Assembly (NCBI GenBank): GCA_030039105.1 | Contig: JASHQO010000224.1 | Coordinates: forward strand, 1 to 6,749 | Direction of reading: 5' to 3' | Length of the DNA: 6,749 bases | Source of the DNA: Xanthobacteraceae bacterium | GTDB taxonomy: Bacteria; Pseudomonadota; Alphaproteobacteria; Rhizobiales; Xanthobacteraceae | In this document: positions 1 through 5,726 of the stretch, piece after piece | Layout: each line of letters begins with the position of its first letter | Numbering within the stretch: position 1 is the stretch's first letter | Translations under genes and position numbers: made by a program | Notes under the pieces: model-generated | What the model was told of the DNA's origin: nothing | The model's input: only the letters and a program-made list of their open reading frames with translations | The model's database searches: none

Positions 1-403
1 GGCCCTTGAACAGCGGCGCCGCGCCGACCACCGTGCCGCCGAGCCGGTCGGAGAAGAACACCCGATAGCGGACGATCTCGCAGCGATCGAAAGCGCCATC
101 GCGCAGCGCCTGCAGGAACGGCGCGCCGCTGGCGATGGTATCGGACGAGCGCGCCGCGACGGTGATCTGCTGCTGGTCGACCTCGAGCCCGACGGCGGCC
201 TTGTATTTGAGGCCGTCGATCAGGATCGCGTTGGCCAGATAGGTCTGGCCGCCGTAGCTGAAGGTCACGTCGATATTGGTGTAGCCGAGCGTAGAGCCGT
301 CGCCGAGCGTGAACAGGAACGCGTCCGCCATCAGCAACTGCGCATCCGGGCTTTGCCGCACCGTATTGAGGAAGTCGATCAGTGTGGTCGAGGCGGGCTT
401 CAT
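1..403 (-). CDS. DUF2163 tail-tip/baseplate hub protein, 3' end outside window
   Basis: This is the N-terminal 134 residues of a DUF2163 (phage BR0599 family) protein; the gene runs off the left edge. In gene transfer agents the family member is g13, a hub component of the tail tip placed between the DUF2460 distal tail protein and the NlpC/P60 peptidase. The start is ATG at 403 (MKPASTTLIDFL), directly preceded by GGAAAGG on the minus strand. Seen in the sequence: an opening helix, then the family-typical stretch GYTNIDVTFSYGG, and a conserved-looking core LEVDQQQITV at about residues 78-87, followed by FLQALRDGAFDRCEI near 103-117. The gene follows DUF2460 in the order expected for GTA-like tails but after an unusual 181-bp gap. 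The family call is recognition by motif and context. Confidence 0.85.
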   Translation of the reverse strand, partial: MKPASTTLIDFLNTVRQSPDAQLLMADAFLFTLGDGSTLGYTNIDVTFSYGGQTYLANAILIDGLKYKAAVGLEVDQQQITVAARSSDTIASGAPFLQALRDGAFDRCEIVRYRVFFSDRLGGTVVGAAPLFKG

Positions 404-584
404 CCTTTCCGCCCCCGCTTGCGGTGGCGGTCGACGCGTGCAGCGCGTCGGTCGGGGGCGCGCGGCCGTCGCGCCAACTCCGGCGCTTGAGAATCGCCGC
501 ACTGCTCGCGCCCCTTCCATCGCCCTTCGGGTGGCCGCCCTCCGCCGCTGTCGCGGGGAAGCAAAGATGCGTTCGCGATCGCGC
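404..584. other. 181-bp G+C-rich gap with a perfect hairpin
   Basis: In tails of this type DUF2460 and DUF2163 are usually packed closely; here 181 bp separate them. I see no convincing gene: the minus-strand frame open across it (684-400) is dominated by Arg and overlaps the end of DUF2460. It contains a perfect inverted repeat, CGACGCG (432-438) and CGCGTCG (444-450), with the 5-nt loop TGCAG, and a palindromic GCGATCGC near 578, close to the DUF2460 stop. There is no T-run after the hairpin, so it is not a classical terminator. It may be an intergenic repeat or a structured leader for DUF2163; neither can be decided from one copy. Confidence 0.5.
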
Positions 585-1208
585 TCACAGCCAACTCTTC
601 ACGCTGCGGAATTTCATGCTTTCGAGCTTCCAGAGGTTCGCCATGAATTCCTCGAACTCCATGTCGTCGTCGACAAAGCGGCACTGGAACGCATAGGAAA
701 AATCCGCCGATACCACGACGCCGGATTCCGGCGCGGCGGTGAACGTCAGGGTGTTCGGCGGCGCCAAGCTGTAGCTTGAGCCCGATTGCGCGACGCCGTT
801 GAGATAAACATTCGACAGCGCCGTGACCCAGCCGACCGGCTCGGCGAAGCCGCCCAGCGCGCGGGAGAACTGAAACACCGTGGTCGAACCATCCCCGACG
901 CCGATCCCCTGCCCGGCGACCGTGTTGTCGTCCGGATCGGCATAGAGAAACGTGCCGAACTGGCCCTGTAGCTGCAGGAAAAACCCCATCAGGCTCTGCA
1001 GGCTCGAGGCGCCGAGTCCGGCGAACGCGCTCGCCGACGAGCTCAGCCCGCTGTAGTTCGCCTCGAACTCGTAGAGCGGATAGCTCATCAGCGCGACGCG
1101 CACCTCGCGGCCCGACGAATGCGAGGCAACGCGCGTCGAGAAAGCGGGCTTCTTCTTGCGCGACCAGGACAGGCCCGGCAACGCCGGGAGCGACGGCGGT
1201 GTGGTCAT
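585..1208 (-). CDS. DUF2460 distal tail protein (TIGR02217 family)
   Basis: A 207-residue protein of the DUF2460 family, of usual length. In GTAs the family (g12) forms the distal tail ring joining the tube to the baseplate hub. The N-terminus shows the family signature: PALPGLSWSRKKKPAFSTRV at about residues 8-27, then SGREVRVALMSYPLYEFE near 32-49. The middle has the Gly-rich GQGIGVGDGSTTVFQF turn region (about 99-114), and the C-terminus has a CRFVDDDMEFEEF segment before KLESMKFRSVKSWL. Start ATG at 1208 is chosen because GGAG lies about 9 nt upstream and the tape-measure stop is only 15 bp away, indicating one operon. No frameshift or missing segment is apparent. Confidence 0.93.
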   Translation of the reverse strand: MTTPPSLPALPGLSWSRKKKPAFSTRVASHSSGREVRVALMSYPLYEFEANYSGLSSSASAFAGLGASSLQSLMGFFLQLQGQFGTFLYADPDDNTVAGQGIGVGDGSTTVFQFSRALGGFAEPVGWVTALSNVYLNGVAQSGSSYSLAPPNTLTFTAAPESGVVVSADFSYAFQCRFVDDDMEFEEFMANLWKLESMKFRSVKSWL

Positions 1209-1223
1209 TTCAGCTTGCTCCGC

Positions 1224-2483
1224 TTACGCCCGCGCGCCGCGCAGGCCGAGATGGGCGCCGTTCTGCACGCCCTTGTTGATGGCGCGGATCATGTGCCGGG
1301 CGTTGTCGTTGAAGAAGCGCTCGACGCTTCGCGAGTCCAGCGCCGAGATGTTGACGCTGACCGGGGCATGCACCGTGCCGCCCATGCCGGCGCCGGTGAA
1401 GGGCCCGGACGTCTGCGCCGACGGGACGATGGTCTCGCCTTGGTGAATGATCGCCAAGCCGCTGCGCACCACGTAATCGGTGCCGACGTCGGCGCTGGCG
1501 ATCAAGCCGGTGGCACCCGCGACGATCGCGCCGCCGGCCGCAAGCCCGATGGCGGGCGCCGCCGGCCCGGCTTCCGGCGCCACCGCGGCCGACACTTCGG
1601 CCGCGGTCTGGCCGCCGGACGCGTAGATCGATTTGAAGGCGTTGCCGATCACGGCAAGGATGCTGGTCTGTCCGGTCGCCACCTCGGCGGCGGAGCGCAA
1701 CGCCGTGCCGGCTTCCGCCGCGGCATCCTTGCTCTGCTCGGCCGTGAGCGCGGCCGCGACCTCGCGCGCCTTCTCGGCAAGAAATTCCGCCGTGGCCTTG
1801 ACTTGGCCCTCGATCATCTTGAGCACGAGGTCGGCGGCGATGTTCTTCATCGCCTGCGACCATTTCTCGGTGCCGGAAAGCAGCTTTTGCAGTTGCGAAT
1901 TGAAAGCGCTGGCGACCTGATCGGCGGCGGCTTTCCACTCTTGGGCGGACTTTTGTGCCGCCTGCTCTTCGGCCCTCACGCGCTCGTTGATCGAGCGCAT
2001 GATGATCGCGCTTTTCTGATTCTCGATGCGCTCGATCGCCTGCGCGGCGCGCTGCTGCGCCGCTTCCGTCCCGCTCGCGGCCGCGCGTTCCGCCGCCTCA
2101 GCCGCATTCAAGGCCGCGAGCTCGGCATCCTCGCGCTGATTGATCGCCGCAATCGTCGCAGCGGTCTTTTCCTGCTCGGTGATCTGATGCAGGGCAAAGG
2201 CGGAATTGAGCTTTTCCATCTCGTTCTGATAGACGAGATTGGCCGCCTGGATCTGGCCGTGCGCATCCTCCATGGCGGCACGCGCCGCCTGGCGATCCGA
2301 TAATGCCGCGCTCAGCTTCCCGCCTGCCGCAGTTGCGGTTTCCGCCATCCTGCTCAACTCGCTGGAGAAGGCCTGGATCCCCGCAGCAAAATCTTGAGCG
2401 GCGTCCTTGGCGCGATCGATTCCCTCCTCAAGCTCATCGGTTTTTGCTGTGAACCGGACTTCGATTTTATTGTCGTCAGCCAT
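1224..2483 (-). CDS. Tail tape measure protein, short type
   Basis: A 419-residue Ala/Glu-rich protein, the longest gene in the window, placed after the tail chaperones and before DUF2460 as tape measures are. Residues 1-60 resemble phage tail tape-measure N-termini (MADDNKIEVRFTAKTDEL). Residues 60-260 are strongly predicted by eye to be helical/coiled coil with Ala, Gln and Glu repeats. Residues 306-330 form a hydrophobic Ala/Gly/Ile segment of the kind that can enter membranes. The C-terminus has GTDYVVRSGLAIIHQGETIV (about 334-353), a pattern recurrent in rhizobial tape measures, and ends Arg/Gly-rich. By the usual rule of about 1.5 angstrom per residue the tail would be roughly 60 nm, which is inference. 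Start ATG 2483 follows AAGG by about 8 nt and lies 18 bp after the chaperone stop. Confidence 0.88.
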   Translation of the reverse strand: MADDNKIEVRFTAKTDELEEGIDRAKDAAQDFAAGIQAFSSELSRMAETATAAGGKLSAALSDRQAARAAMEDAHGQIQAANLVYQNEMEKLNSAFALHQITEQEKTAATIAAINQREDAELAALNAAEAAERAAASGTEAAQQRAAQAIERIENQKSAIIMRSINERVRAEEQAAQKSAQEWKAAADQVASAFNSQLQKLLSGTEKWSQAMKNIAADLVLKMIEGQVKATAEFLAEKAREVAAALTAEQSKDAAAEAGTALRSAAEVATGQTSILAVIGNAFKSIYASGGQTAAEVSAAVAPEAGPAAPAIGLAAGGAIVAGATGLIASADVGTDYVVRSGLAIIHQGETIVPSAQTSGPFTGAGMGGTVHAPVSVNISALDSRSVERFFNDNARHMIRAINKGVQNGAHLGLRGARA

Positions 2484-2501
2484 GGCAACACCTTCGGCGG
2501 C

Positions 2502-3091
2502 TTATTTGATGGTTCCGGTTGGAAACATCGCAAGCAGGTCGTGATAGTTCCGTGACGCCTTGGCCGGCGGCTTATGGCCGAGATAGGCGGCGAACAGCCG
2601 GCGCAGCGGCGGGCACTCGGCCCAGGCGCGGTGCAAGTCTTCGAGGAACGGCACGTCGACCTGGTCCAAGACCTGGTCGCGGGTCCAATGCAGCTCGATC
2701 ACGAGGTCGGCGACGAGCGTGCGCCAGTCGAAGGCGTCGAAGCGCTCGCCGCCGGCAATTCCCCCGCGGCATCGACCTTTCGGCCGCCGGCCTGCTCGAT
2801 CACCGTCGGCAGCGCGGCGACGAGCTCGGCAACCGTGATCGGCAGATCGAAGAACTCGTCGCGGGTCAACCGCGGATGGGCGCGGCGCAGGCCGTGCCAC
2901 AGCACCTCGGCCAGCGGCGACAACCGCTCGCCGGAGATAGTGTCGGTACCGATGCCGGAGAGTTTCGGCACATAGTCGGCAATGCTGAGGATTTGCCGCA
3001 GCGACAGCGGCGCCACATGAAAGTCGCGGCCGGCGAGCCGCACCGTGCGCGCCGCCGCGAGATCGATGGACTCGTCGAGGTCCAAGCTCAC
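2502..3091 (-). CDS. Tail assembly chaperone, frameshifted long form
   Basis: Predicted 196-residue product made by a -1 ribosomal shift, analogous to lambda gpG-T, which brings tube subunits to the tape measure. Residues 1-110 come from the frame starting at GTG 3091; the rest from the -1 frame ending with TAA at 2504-2502. The second half (FDAFDWRTLVADLVIELHW and on to LFAAYLGHKPPAK) looks like the small GTA g10.1-type chaperone domain. It has no ATG, GTG or TTG of its own between the slip site and this domain, and upstream starts in its frame (such as ATG 2900) lie where the other frame is clearly coding. This makes frameshifting more likely than a separate gene. Alternatives are an authentic 1-nt mutation or a nonstandard start for the second domain. 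Confidence 0.68.
2699..3091 (-). CDS. Tail assembly chaperone, short form (GTA g10-like)
   Basis: Zero-frame product of 130 residues, expected to be the abundant chaperone. It begins SLDLDESIDLAAARTVRLAG and contains FHVAPLSLRQILSIADYVPK and RDEFFDLPITVAELVAALPT, the compact helical pattern of alphaproteobacterial tail chaperones that sit between tube and tape measure. The start is GTG 3091-3089, set by a perfect AAGGAG at 3103-3098, 6 nt away. A longer reading from 3286 is open but passes through the A/T-rich repeat segment and through sequence that codes better on the other strand. After the slip site the frame gives a Ser/Thr/Pro-rich tail (SASTPSTGARSSPTS) ending at TGA 2701-2699, typical of an unselected out-of-frame end. 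Confidence 0.75.
   Translation of the reverse strand: MSLDLDESIDLAAARTVRLAGRDFHVAPLSLRQILSIADYVPKLSGIGTDTISGERLSPLAEVLWHGLRRAHPRLTRDEFFDLPITVAELVAALPTVIEQAGGRKVDAAGELPAASASTPSTGARSSPTS
2759..2765 (-). promoter_or_regulatory. Candidate -1 frameshift slippery heptamer GGGGGAA
   Basis: On the minus strand the chaperone zero frame reads GCG GGG GAA, that is G_GGG_GAA. Slipping back one base re-pairs GGG perfectly in the P site and moves the A site from GAA to GGA, after which the downstream chaperone domain is in frame. The frame arithmetic fits -1: zero-frame codons begin at coordinates equal to 1 modulo 3, downstream codons at 2 modulo 3. Tail chaperone -1 shifting at G/A-rich heptamers is established for long-tailed phages. 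I could not see a clear stimulatory hairpin downstream. Confidence 0.65.
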
Positions 3092-3097
3092 AGACGT

Positions 3098-3103
3098 CTC
3101 CTT
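3098..3103 (-). promoter_or_regulatory. Strong ribosome binding site deciding the GTG start
   Basis: AAGGAG on the minus strand, 6 nt before GTG 3091-3089. It is the best Shine-Dalgarno match in the window and fixes the chaperone start 195 bp downstream of the most distal open start in that frame. Confidence 0.8.
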
Positions 3104-3124
3104 GATTATTTGGGCTTTACTTGA

Positions 3125-3205
3125 TTTCAACATTTGGGACGCATTATCGCTATAACTGTTGAAGCCATTGAAATGAGGCAATAAATCACTATTTTCAACA
3201 GTTGA
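3125..3205. promoter_or_regulatory. A/T-rich operator-like segment with three TTCAACA boxes
   Basis: Within an A/T-rich island the heptamer TTCAACA occurs at 3126-3132 and 3194-3200 on the plus strand and in inverse (TGTTGAA) at 3157-3163. The last two are part of a perfect 10-bp inverted repeat, AACTGTTGAA (3154-3163) and TTCAACAGTT (3194-3203). The third box also lies in an odd-centred palindrome TCAAC-A-GTTGA (3195-3205). A possible plus-strand sigma-70 pair is TTGAAA (3168-3173), 16 bp, TATTTT (3190-3195), overlapping that palindrome. The arrangement looks like repressor sites over a promoter; the regulator is unknown and no binding family is recognised. Confidence 0.35.
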
Positions 3206-3395
3206 GACAGAAATCCTTTGGCTTGCCAAGCGCGCCGACCGCGAGCCGCTCAAGCGCCGGCGCGACGAGGCGCAAGCACGGGCCATCGGCCGCTTGGTCG
3301 CGGCGTATTTGCCGCATCTGCCATACGTCGCTGCGCAACTGAAAATGCTGCCGAAAGCGATCTTCGACGACGCGGCGGCCCTTTTCGCCCGCTGA
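3177..3395 (+). pseudogene. Plus-strand ORF remnant of unknown function, no start codon
   Basis: The only plus-strand coding signal in the window. The frame is open from just after TGA 3174-3176 to TGA 3393-3395. From about 3222 codon third positions are mostly G or C, as in the neighbouring genes, and the product looks protein-like: LAKRADREPLKRRRDEAQ, then AIGRLVAAYLPHLPYVAAQL and KAIFDDAAALFAR at the end. No ATG or GTG occurs in frame before an internal Met; the first usable start is TTG 3294, far inside. It therefore looks like the 3' end of a gene whose 5' part was lost, facing against the tail operon between tube and chaperone. The antisense frames (for example 3401-3195) read as Arg-rich shadows. 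Family not recognised. Confidence 0.45.
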
Positions 3396-3423
3396 AGCCA
3401 TCGTTCAAGGCCGACGCCGCCCT

Positions 3424-4176
3424 CTACTCGCTCAGGCCGATCGTGCCGACGTTGTTCGACGCGTCGGCAATGGCCTGGAAATCGAACTCGGCGACGGTGA
3501 ATTTCTGGTTGGAGAACGGCAGCGACAACTTTGGCGAGACGCAGGCGTTGAGCTTGACCAGAAGGTCCTTCTGCGTGCCGAAATAATTGAACGTCTCCTT
3601 CAGCGAAATCTCGAAGGTCGGCACCGGGCCCATGAGCTGATTGGCGAGCGCGATCTTGTTGCCCGAGCCGGTGGTGTAGCTGTAGTAGATCAGATAGCTC
3701 GTGCCGTTGTCGCCCGAGGCAAACGTATATTGGCCGACGCCGGCGGCGCCGGGCACATACGACACGCCGGCCACCGGGCTCGACGCCACCGGCTGTAGCT
3801 GCGCGCCGGTCGCGGCGTTGAACACGCCATAGTCCTCGACGAAGGTCGCGCCGTTCGTCACCGTGATGGTGCCGGACGCTACCGTGTCGGTCTCGCCGGT
3901 GGTCATTTCCAGCATGCCGCTTGTGGTCAACGTCTGGCCGAGGAACAGATTGTTGATCTGGGTTGCCTGCAGGCGCGCGAATTTCGCCTTGCCGGCGATC
4001 TTGAACTCGCCGCCGCCGGCCGCGACCGGCATGTTGTACTGGCCGACCAAAAACTCGATCTTGCGGTCGAAATCGATCGACACGTCCTGCAGGGTGCCGA
4101 GCAAAGCCGGTGGCGTATTGGCGACGTCGGTGCGCTTGCCGATCAGCGTGCCAGAGCCGAAGGCGTATTGGGTCAT
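3424..4176 (-). CDS. Major tail tube protein (TP901-1-like / GTA g9 type)
   Basis: A 250-residue beta-rich protein that polymerises as hexameric rings into the tail tube. The N-terminus (MTQYAFGSGTLIGKRTDV) and the stretch LLGTLQDVSIDFDRKIEFL (about 26-44), followed by KIAGKAKFARLQATQINNLF (59-78), match tail tube proteins of rhizobial prophages. A Thr/Gly/Ser-rich central part (about 93-172, with ITVTNGATFVEDYGVF) is a domain-like insertion common in this group. The C-terminal part has VPTFEISLKETF and ends FTVAEFDFQAIAD...GLSE, the usual closing strand and loop. Start ATG 4176 is chosen over the open upstream frame to 4425 because AGGAG (4191-4187) lies 10 nt before it and the upstream translation is Arg-rich and overlaps a pseudogene in another frame. 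Confidence 0.88.
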   Translation of the reverse strand: MTQYAFGSGTLIGKRTDVANTPPALLGTLQDVSIDFDRKIEFLVGQYNMPVAAGGGEFKIAGKAKFARLQATQINNLFLGQTLTTSGMLEMTTGETDTVASGTITVTNGATFVEDYGVFNAATGAQLQPVASSPVAGVSYVPGAAGVGQYTFASGDNGTSYLIYYSYTTGSGNKIALANQLMGPVPTFEISLKETFNYFGTQKDLLVKLNACVSPKLSLPFSNQKFTVAEFDFQAIADASNNVGTIGLSE

Positions 4177-4212
4177 GGGTTTGGTTCTCCTGCTGAGAGC
4201 GTTGGAAAGGGG

Positions 4213-4285
4213 CAAATAGCGAAATGGCGAACGGCGAATAGTGAACGGAAAGAGGCGATGCGCGCCTATCTCATTCGCCATTCGC
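4213..4285. repeat. CGAAYRG heptad repeats folding into an imperfect hairpin
   Basis: Five consecutive units occupy 4213-4248: CAAATAG, CGAAATGG (one extra base), CGAACGG, CGAATAG, TGAACGG. An inverse arm at 4274-4285 (TTCGCCATTCGC) pairs with 4219-4231 (GCGAAATGGCGAA) with one bulged base, and a smaller stem AGGCG/CGCCT (4253-4257, 4263-4267) lies in the loop. From memory, similar heptads are frequent between genes in Bradyrhizobium-like genomes. It sits in the leader between the terminator remnant and the tail tube, ending just before the tube ribosome binding site. Confidence 0.6.
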
Positions 4286-4286
4286 G

Positions 4287-4302
4287 GCGCGGCGTGCCGC
4301 GC
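4287..4302. other. Perfect G+C hairpin after the terminator-gene remnant
   Basis: GCGCGGC (4287-4293) and GCCGCGC (4296-4302) form a perfect inverted repeat with a two-base centre, starting 2 bp beyond the stop of the displaced terminator 3' end. It is not followed by a T-run on the minus strand. It may be the original post-gene hairpin of the tail terminator or the outer edge of the heptad repeat. Confidence 0.45.
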
Positions 4303-4304
4303 TG

Positions 4305-4394
4305 TTACGGCACCAAAATCTGGAACGGAATCGCGGCGACGGCCTTGCCGTCGATATCGCCGGTGTCGACGAAGACCCAAGAACGGGCCCAGCG
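4305..4394 (-). pseudogene. Displaced, broken copy of the tail terminator 3' end
   Basis: Positions 4306-4373 are identical over 68 bp to 5284-5351, the end of the tail terminator gene; the offset is 978 bp. The copy still encodes FVDTGDIDGKAVAAIPFQIL plus VP and a stop (TAA here, TAG in the intact gene). Homology continues past 4373 to about 4394 (CGGGCC at 4384-4389 equals 5355-5360), but the segment between differs: GACCCAAGAA here against CAC in the intact gene. That is 7 nt longer, so the upstream frame is broken. It lies where the end of the terminator gene should be in an uninterrupted tail operon, right before the tube leader, so it probably marks the ancestral 3' end displaced by the cargo. 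Confidence 0.88.
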
Positions 4395-4421
4395 CGGCGT
4401 CATCGCTCCAGCATTTTAATT

Positions 4422-5174
4422 TCAAAGCGGATTATAGTTTGTCAGCCGTCTAACGGCGAGGAAATTATTGGCCGAGCTCCCCTCCGCTTCATTCAGGTCT
4501 TTGGCGAGGTCTTGCAAGATGGAGAGCGCCCTGTCTTCGGCGATCTCCAGACAACAGCATGCCGCCTTTTCCCGCACTGTTATGCAGGAATGGTCGAGGA
4601 GCGGGATGAGCGCTTCAAGTTTGCCGCGCGCCTTGAGCTCCCTTGCCGCCGCAAATATCTCGCCCACGGTGTTGGTGTAGACATCTCCGCCGAAGTCACC
4701 GCCATCCTCATCCAACAGAAAGCGTGCGGCGTCGAAACACCGCTCGCAGGCGTCGATGAAGCGATCCACCAACTGGTTAGCCGTCATATCACGCAGCGCC
4801 GGCAGCCGCGGCGGCCCGCGCAGGACGCGGTCGCGCCGGTTCAGGACGTCTCGGGTCGTCATATGCTTGAGCACTCCCAAGAAAGCCGCATGTGCCCAAA
4901 CAGGATCGGCATCGCACCATCTCATGCCGGCCCAACCTCGAACATCGGGGTCCTGGTGTTCGAAGAGGCGAGCACGAACTTCAGCAACGGCGTTTCGTCG
5001 CAAAAGCTCGCGGGCAAGATCGCGAAGAATGTTACTTCCCTGCTCCCACTCCAAACTATCCAAAGGCACTTTGGCTCGCTCTATGCGGACTATGGTTCCG
5101 ATGCGCTCAGCCTGCTCGATGAAGCGACCGATGAGCTGATCGACACTCATGGCGGTGTAATCGTTGGGTTTCAT
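4422..5174 (-). CDS. Tandem DUF2019 protein, cargo gene in the tail operon
   Basis: A 250-residue, mainly helical protein built from two DUF2019-like units. Unit 1 begins MSVDQLIGRFIEQAERIG (residues 9-26) and continues with LRDLARELLRRNAVAEVRARL and HQDPDVRGWAG. Unit 2 begins MTANQLVDRFIDACERCFDA (130-149) and continues with AARELKARGKLEALIPLLDH and ITVREKAACCCLEIAEDRAL. The matching order of the two halves shows an internal duplication. DUF2019 has no established function that I can state; the helical-repeat character suggests protein binding. Start ATG 5174 overlaps the stop of the upstream remnant as ATGA, so translation is probably coupled; no strong ribosome binding site is seen. It is not a tail component by family and is bracketed by the terminator 3'-end duplication. 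Confidence 0.72.
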   Translation of the reverse strand: MKPNDYTAMSVDQLIGRFIEQAERIGTIVRIERAKVPLDSLEWEQGSNILRDLARELLRRNAVAEVRARLFEHQDPDVRGWAGMRWCDADPVWAHAAFLGVLKHMTTRDVLNRRDRVLRGPPRLPALRDMTANQLVDRFIDACERCFDAARFLLDEDGGDFGGDVYTNTVGEIFAAARELKARGKLEALIPLLDHSCITVREKAACCCLEIAEDRALSILQDLAKDLNEAEGSSANNFLAVRRLTNYNPL

Positions 5175-5282
5175 TTGAGCACGCCACGTTCGCGAAGCTT
5201 CTCAAGACCTATTGCACGTTGCCGTTCAAAGTCCAATTGGCGAATGCTTTCCCTGAACGTCGGGGAGCCGGGGCCGACGCCG
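5171..5282 (-). pseudogene. 3' end of a truncated unknown gene coupled to the DUF2019 gene
   Basis: On the minus strand, directly after the stop of the tail terminator, a frame reads SPTFRESIRQLDFERQRAIG then LEKLRERGVLK and stops at TGA 5173-5171, overlapping the next ATG. Its charged, helical composition looks like a real protein C-terminus, while the same frame further upstream (above 5283) is only an Arg-rich shadow of the terminator gene. Thus about 35 codons of a gene end survive, cut exactly where the terminator gene begins to be read. The ATGA coupling indicates it and the DUF2019 gene belonged to one two-gene unit. I do not recognise the family. Confidence 0.6.
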
Positions 5283-5726
5283 CTACGGCACCAAAATCTG
5301 GAACGGAATCGCGGCGACGGCCTTGCCGTCGATATCGCCGGTGTCGACGAACACCGGGCCGAGCGGATAGCAATGCGAGACCAGCCCGCCGAGCGTCTGC
5401 CGGTTGCCGTTGAGCGCATCGGCGCCGCCCGGCGCCACCGCCGCGTCGATGGCATCAAGGAGCCCGTTCATGGCGGTGTCCGGCGTATCCGCCGCATCCA
5501 TGCCGGCCGACAGATAGACGAACACGTGCGCATTGATGGTCAGCGTCGGCAGCCCCTCGCTCTGTCGGCCGCGCACTTCGCCGGTCTTGAGCATGGTCAG
5601 AAACGGCATCTGCGTCTCGTTGACCTGGTCCCAATGCACGAAGCGCCGGCTCGACGCGGTGAAGCTCGCCGCGCCTTTGATGAGGTTGAAGAAGGCAACG
5701 GAAATTTGCTCGCGCGAACTACCCAT
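5283..5726 (-). CDS. Tail terminator / tail completion protein (DUF3168-like)
   Basis: A protein of 147 residues from ATG 5726 (MGSSREQISV). It occupies the slot of GTA g8, just before the tube gene, where the protein caps the tail tube end and joins it to the head. Visible features are an N-terminal helix (REQISVAFFNLIKGA), the motif RRFVHWDQVNETQMPFLTML, a central beta segment PTLTINAHVFVYL, and the closing GDIDGKAVAAIPFQILV that typically ends this family. ATG 5741 is an alternative (five more residues), but GAGAGA 7 nt before ATG 5726 favours the inner start. Its last 23 codons are also present as the displaced copy at 4305-4394. A weak promoter-like TTGACG (minus strand, 5784-5779) lies upstream without a clear -10. 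Function is from position and motif; length fits. Confidence 0.68.
   Translation of the reverse strand: MGSSREQISVAFFNLIKGAASFTASSRRFVHWDQVNETQMPFLTMLKTGEVRGRQSEGLPTLTINAHVFVYLSAGMDAADTPDTAMNGLLDAIDAAVAPGGADALNGNRQTLGGLVSHCYPLGPVFVDTGDIDGKAVAAIPFQILVP
5284..5351. repeat. Gene-side copy of the 68-bp direct repeat
   Basis: Identical to 4306-4373 in the same orientation. This copy is in frame with the intact tail terminator gene. The identity ends inside the terminator stop codon, where the truncated cargo gene starts, so the boundary is a recombination junction. Confidence 0.92.

Noticed and set aside
1119..2303. Long plus-strand open frame (394 codons) opposite the tape measure
   Set aside because: The translation is Arg/Gly/His-rich with no family-like pattern, and it lies wholly antisense to the well-supported tape measure and the DUF2460 start. 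It is a shadow of high-G+C coding sequence.
3195..3401. 68-codon minus-strand frame in the tube/chaperone gap
   Set aside because: Its composition fits a shadow of the plus-strand remnant, which has far better codon third positions.
4177..4425. Upstream in-frame extension of the tail tube gene to TTG 4425
   Set aside because: The added 83 residues are Arg-rich, cross the heptad repeats and read the terminator remnant in a wrong frame; ATG 4176 has a proper AGGAG.
4305..5351. attL/attR of an integrase-driven element
   Set aside because: The repeat geometry would fit, but no integrase, excisionase or transposase lies between the copies, so only a direct-repeat junction is claimed.
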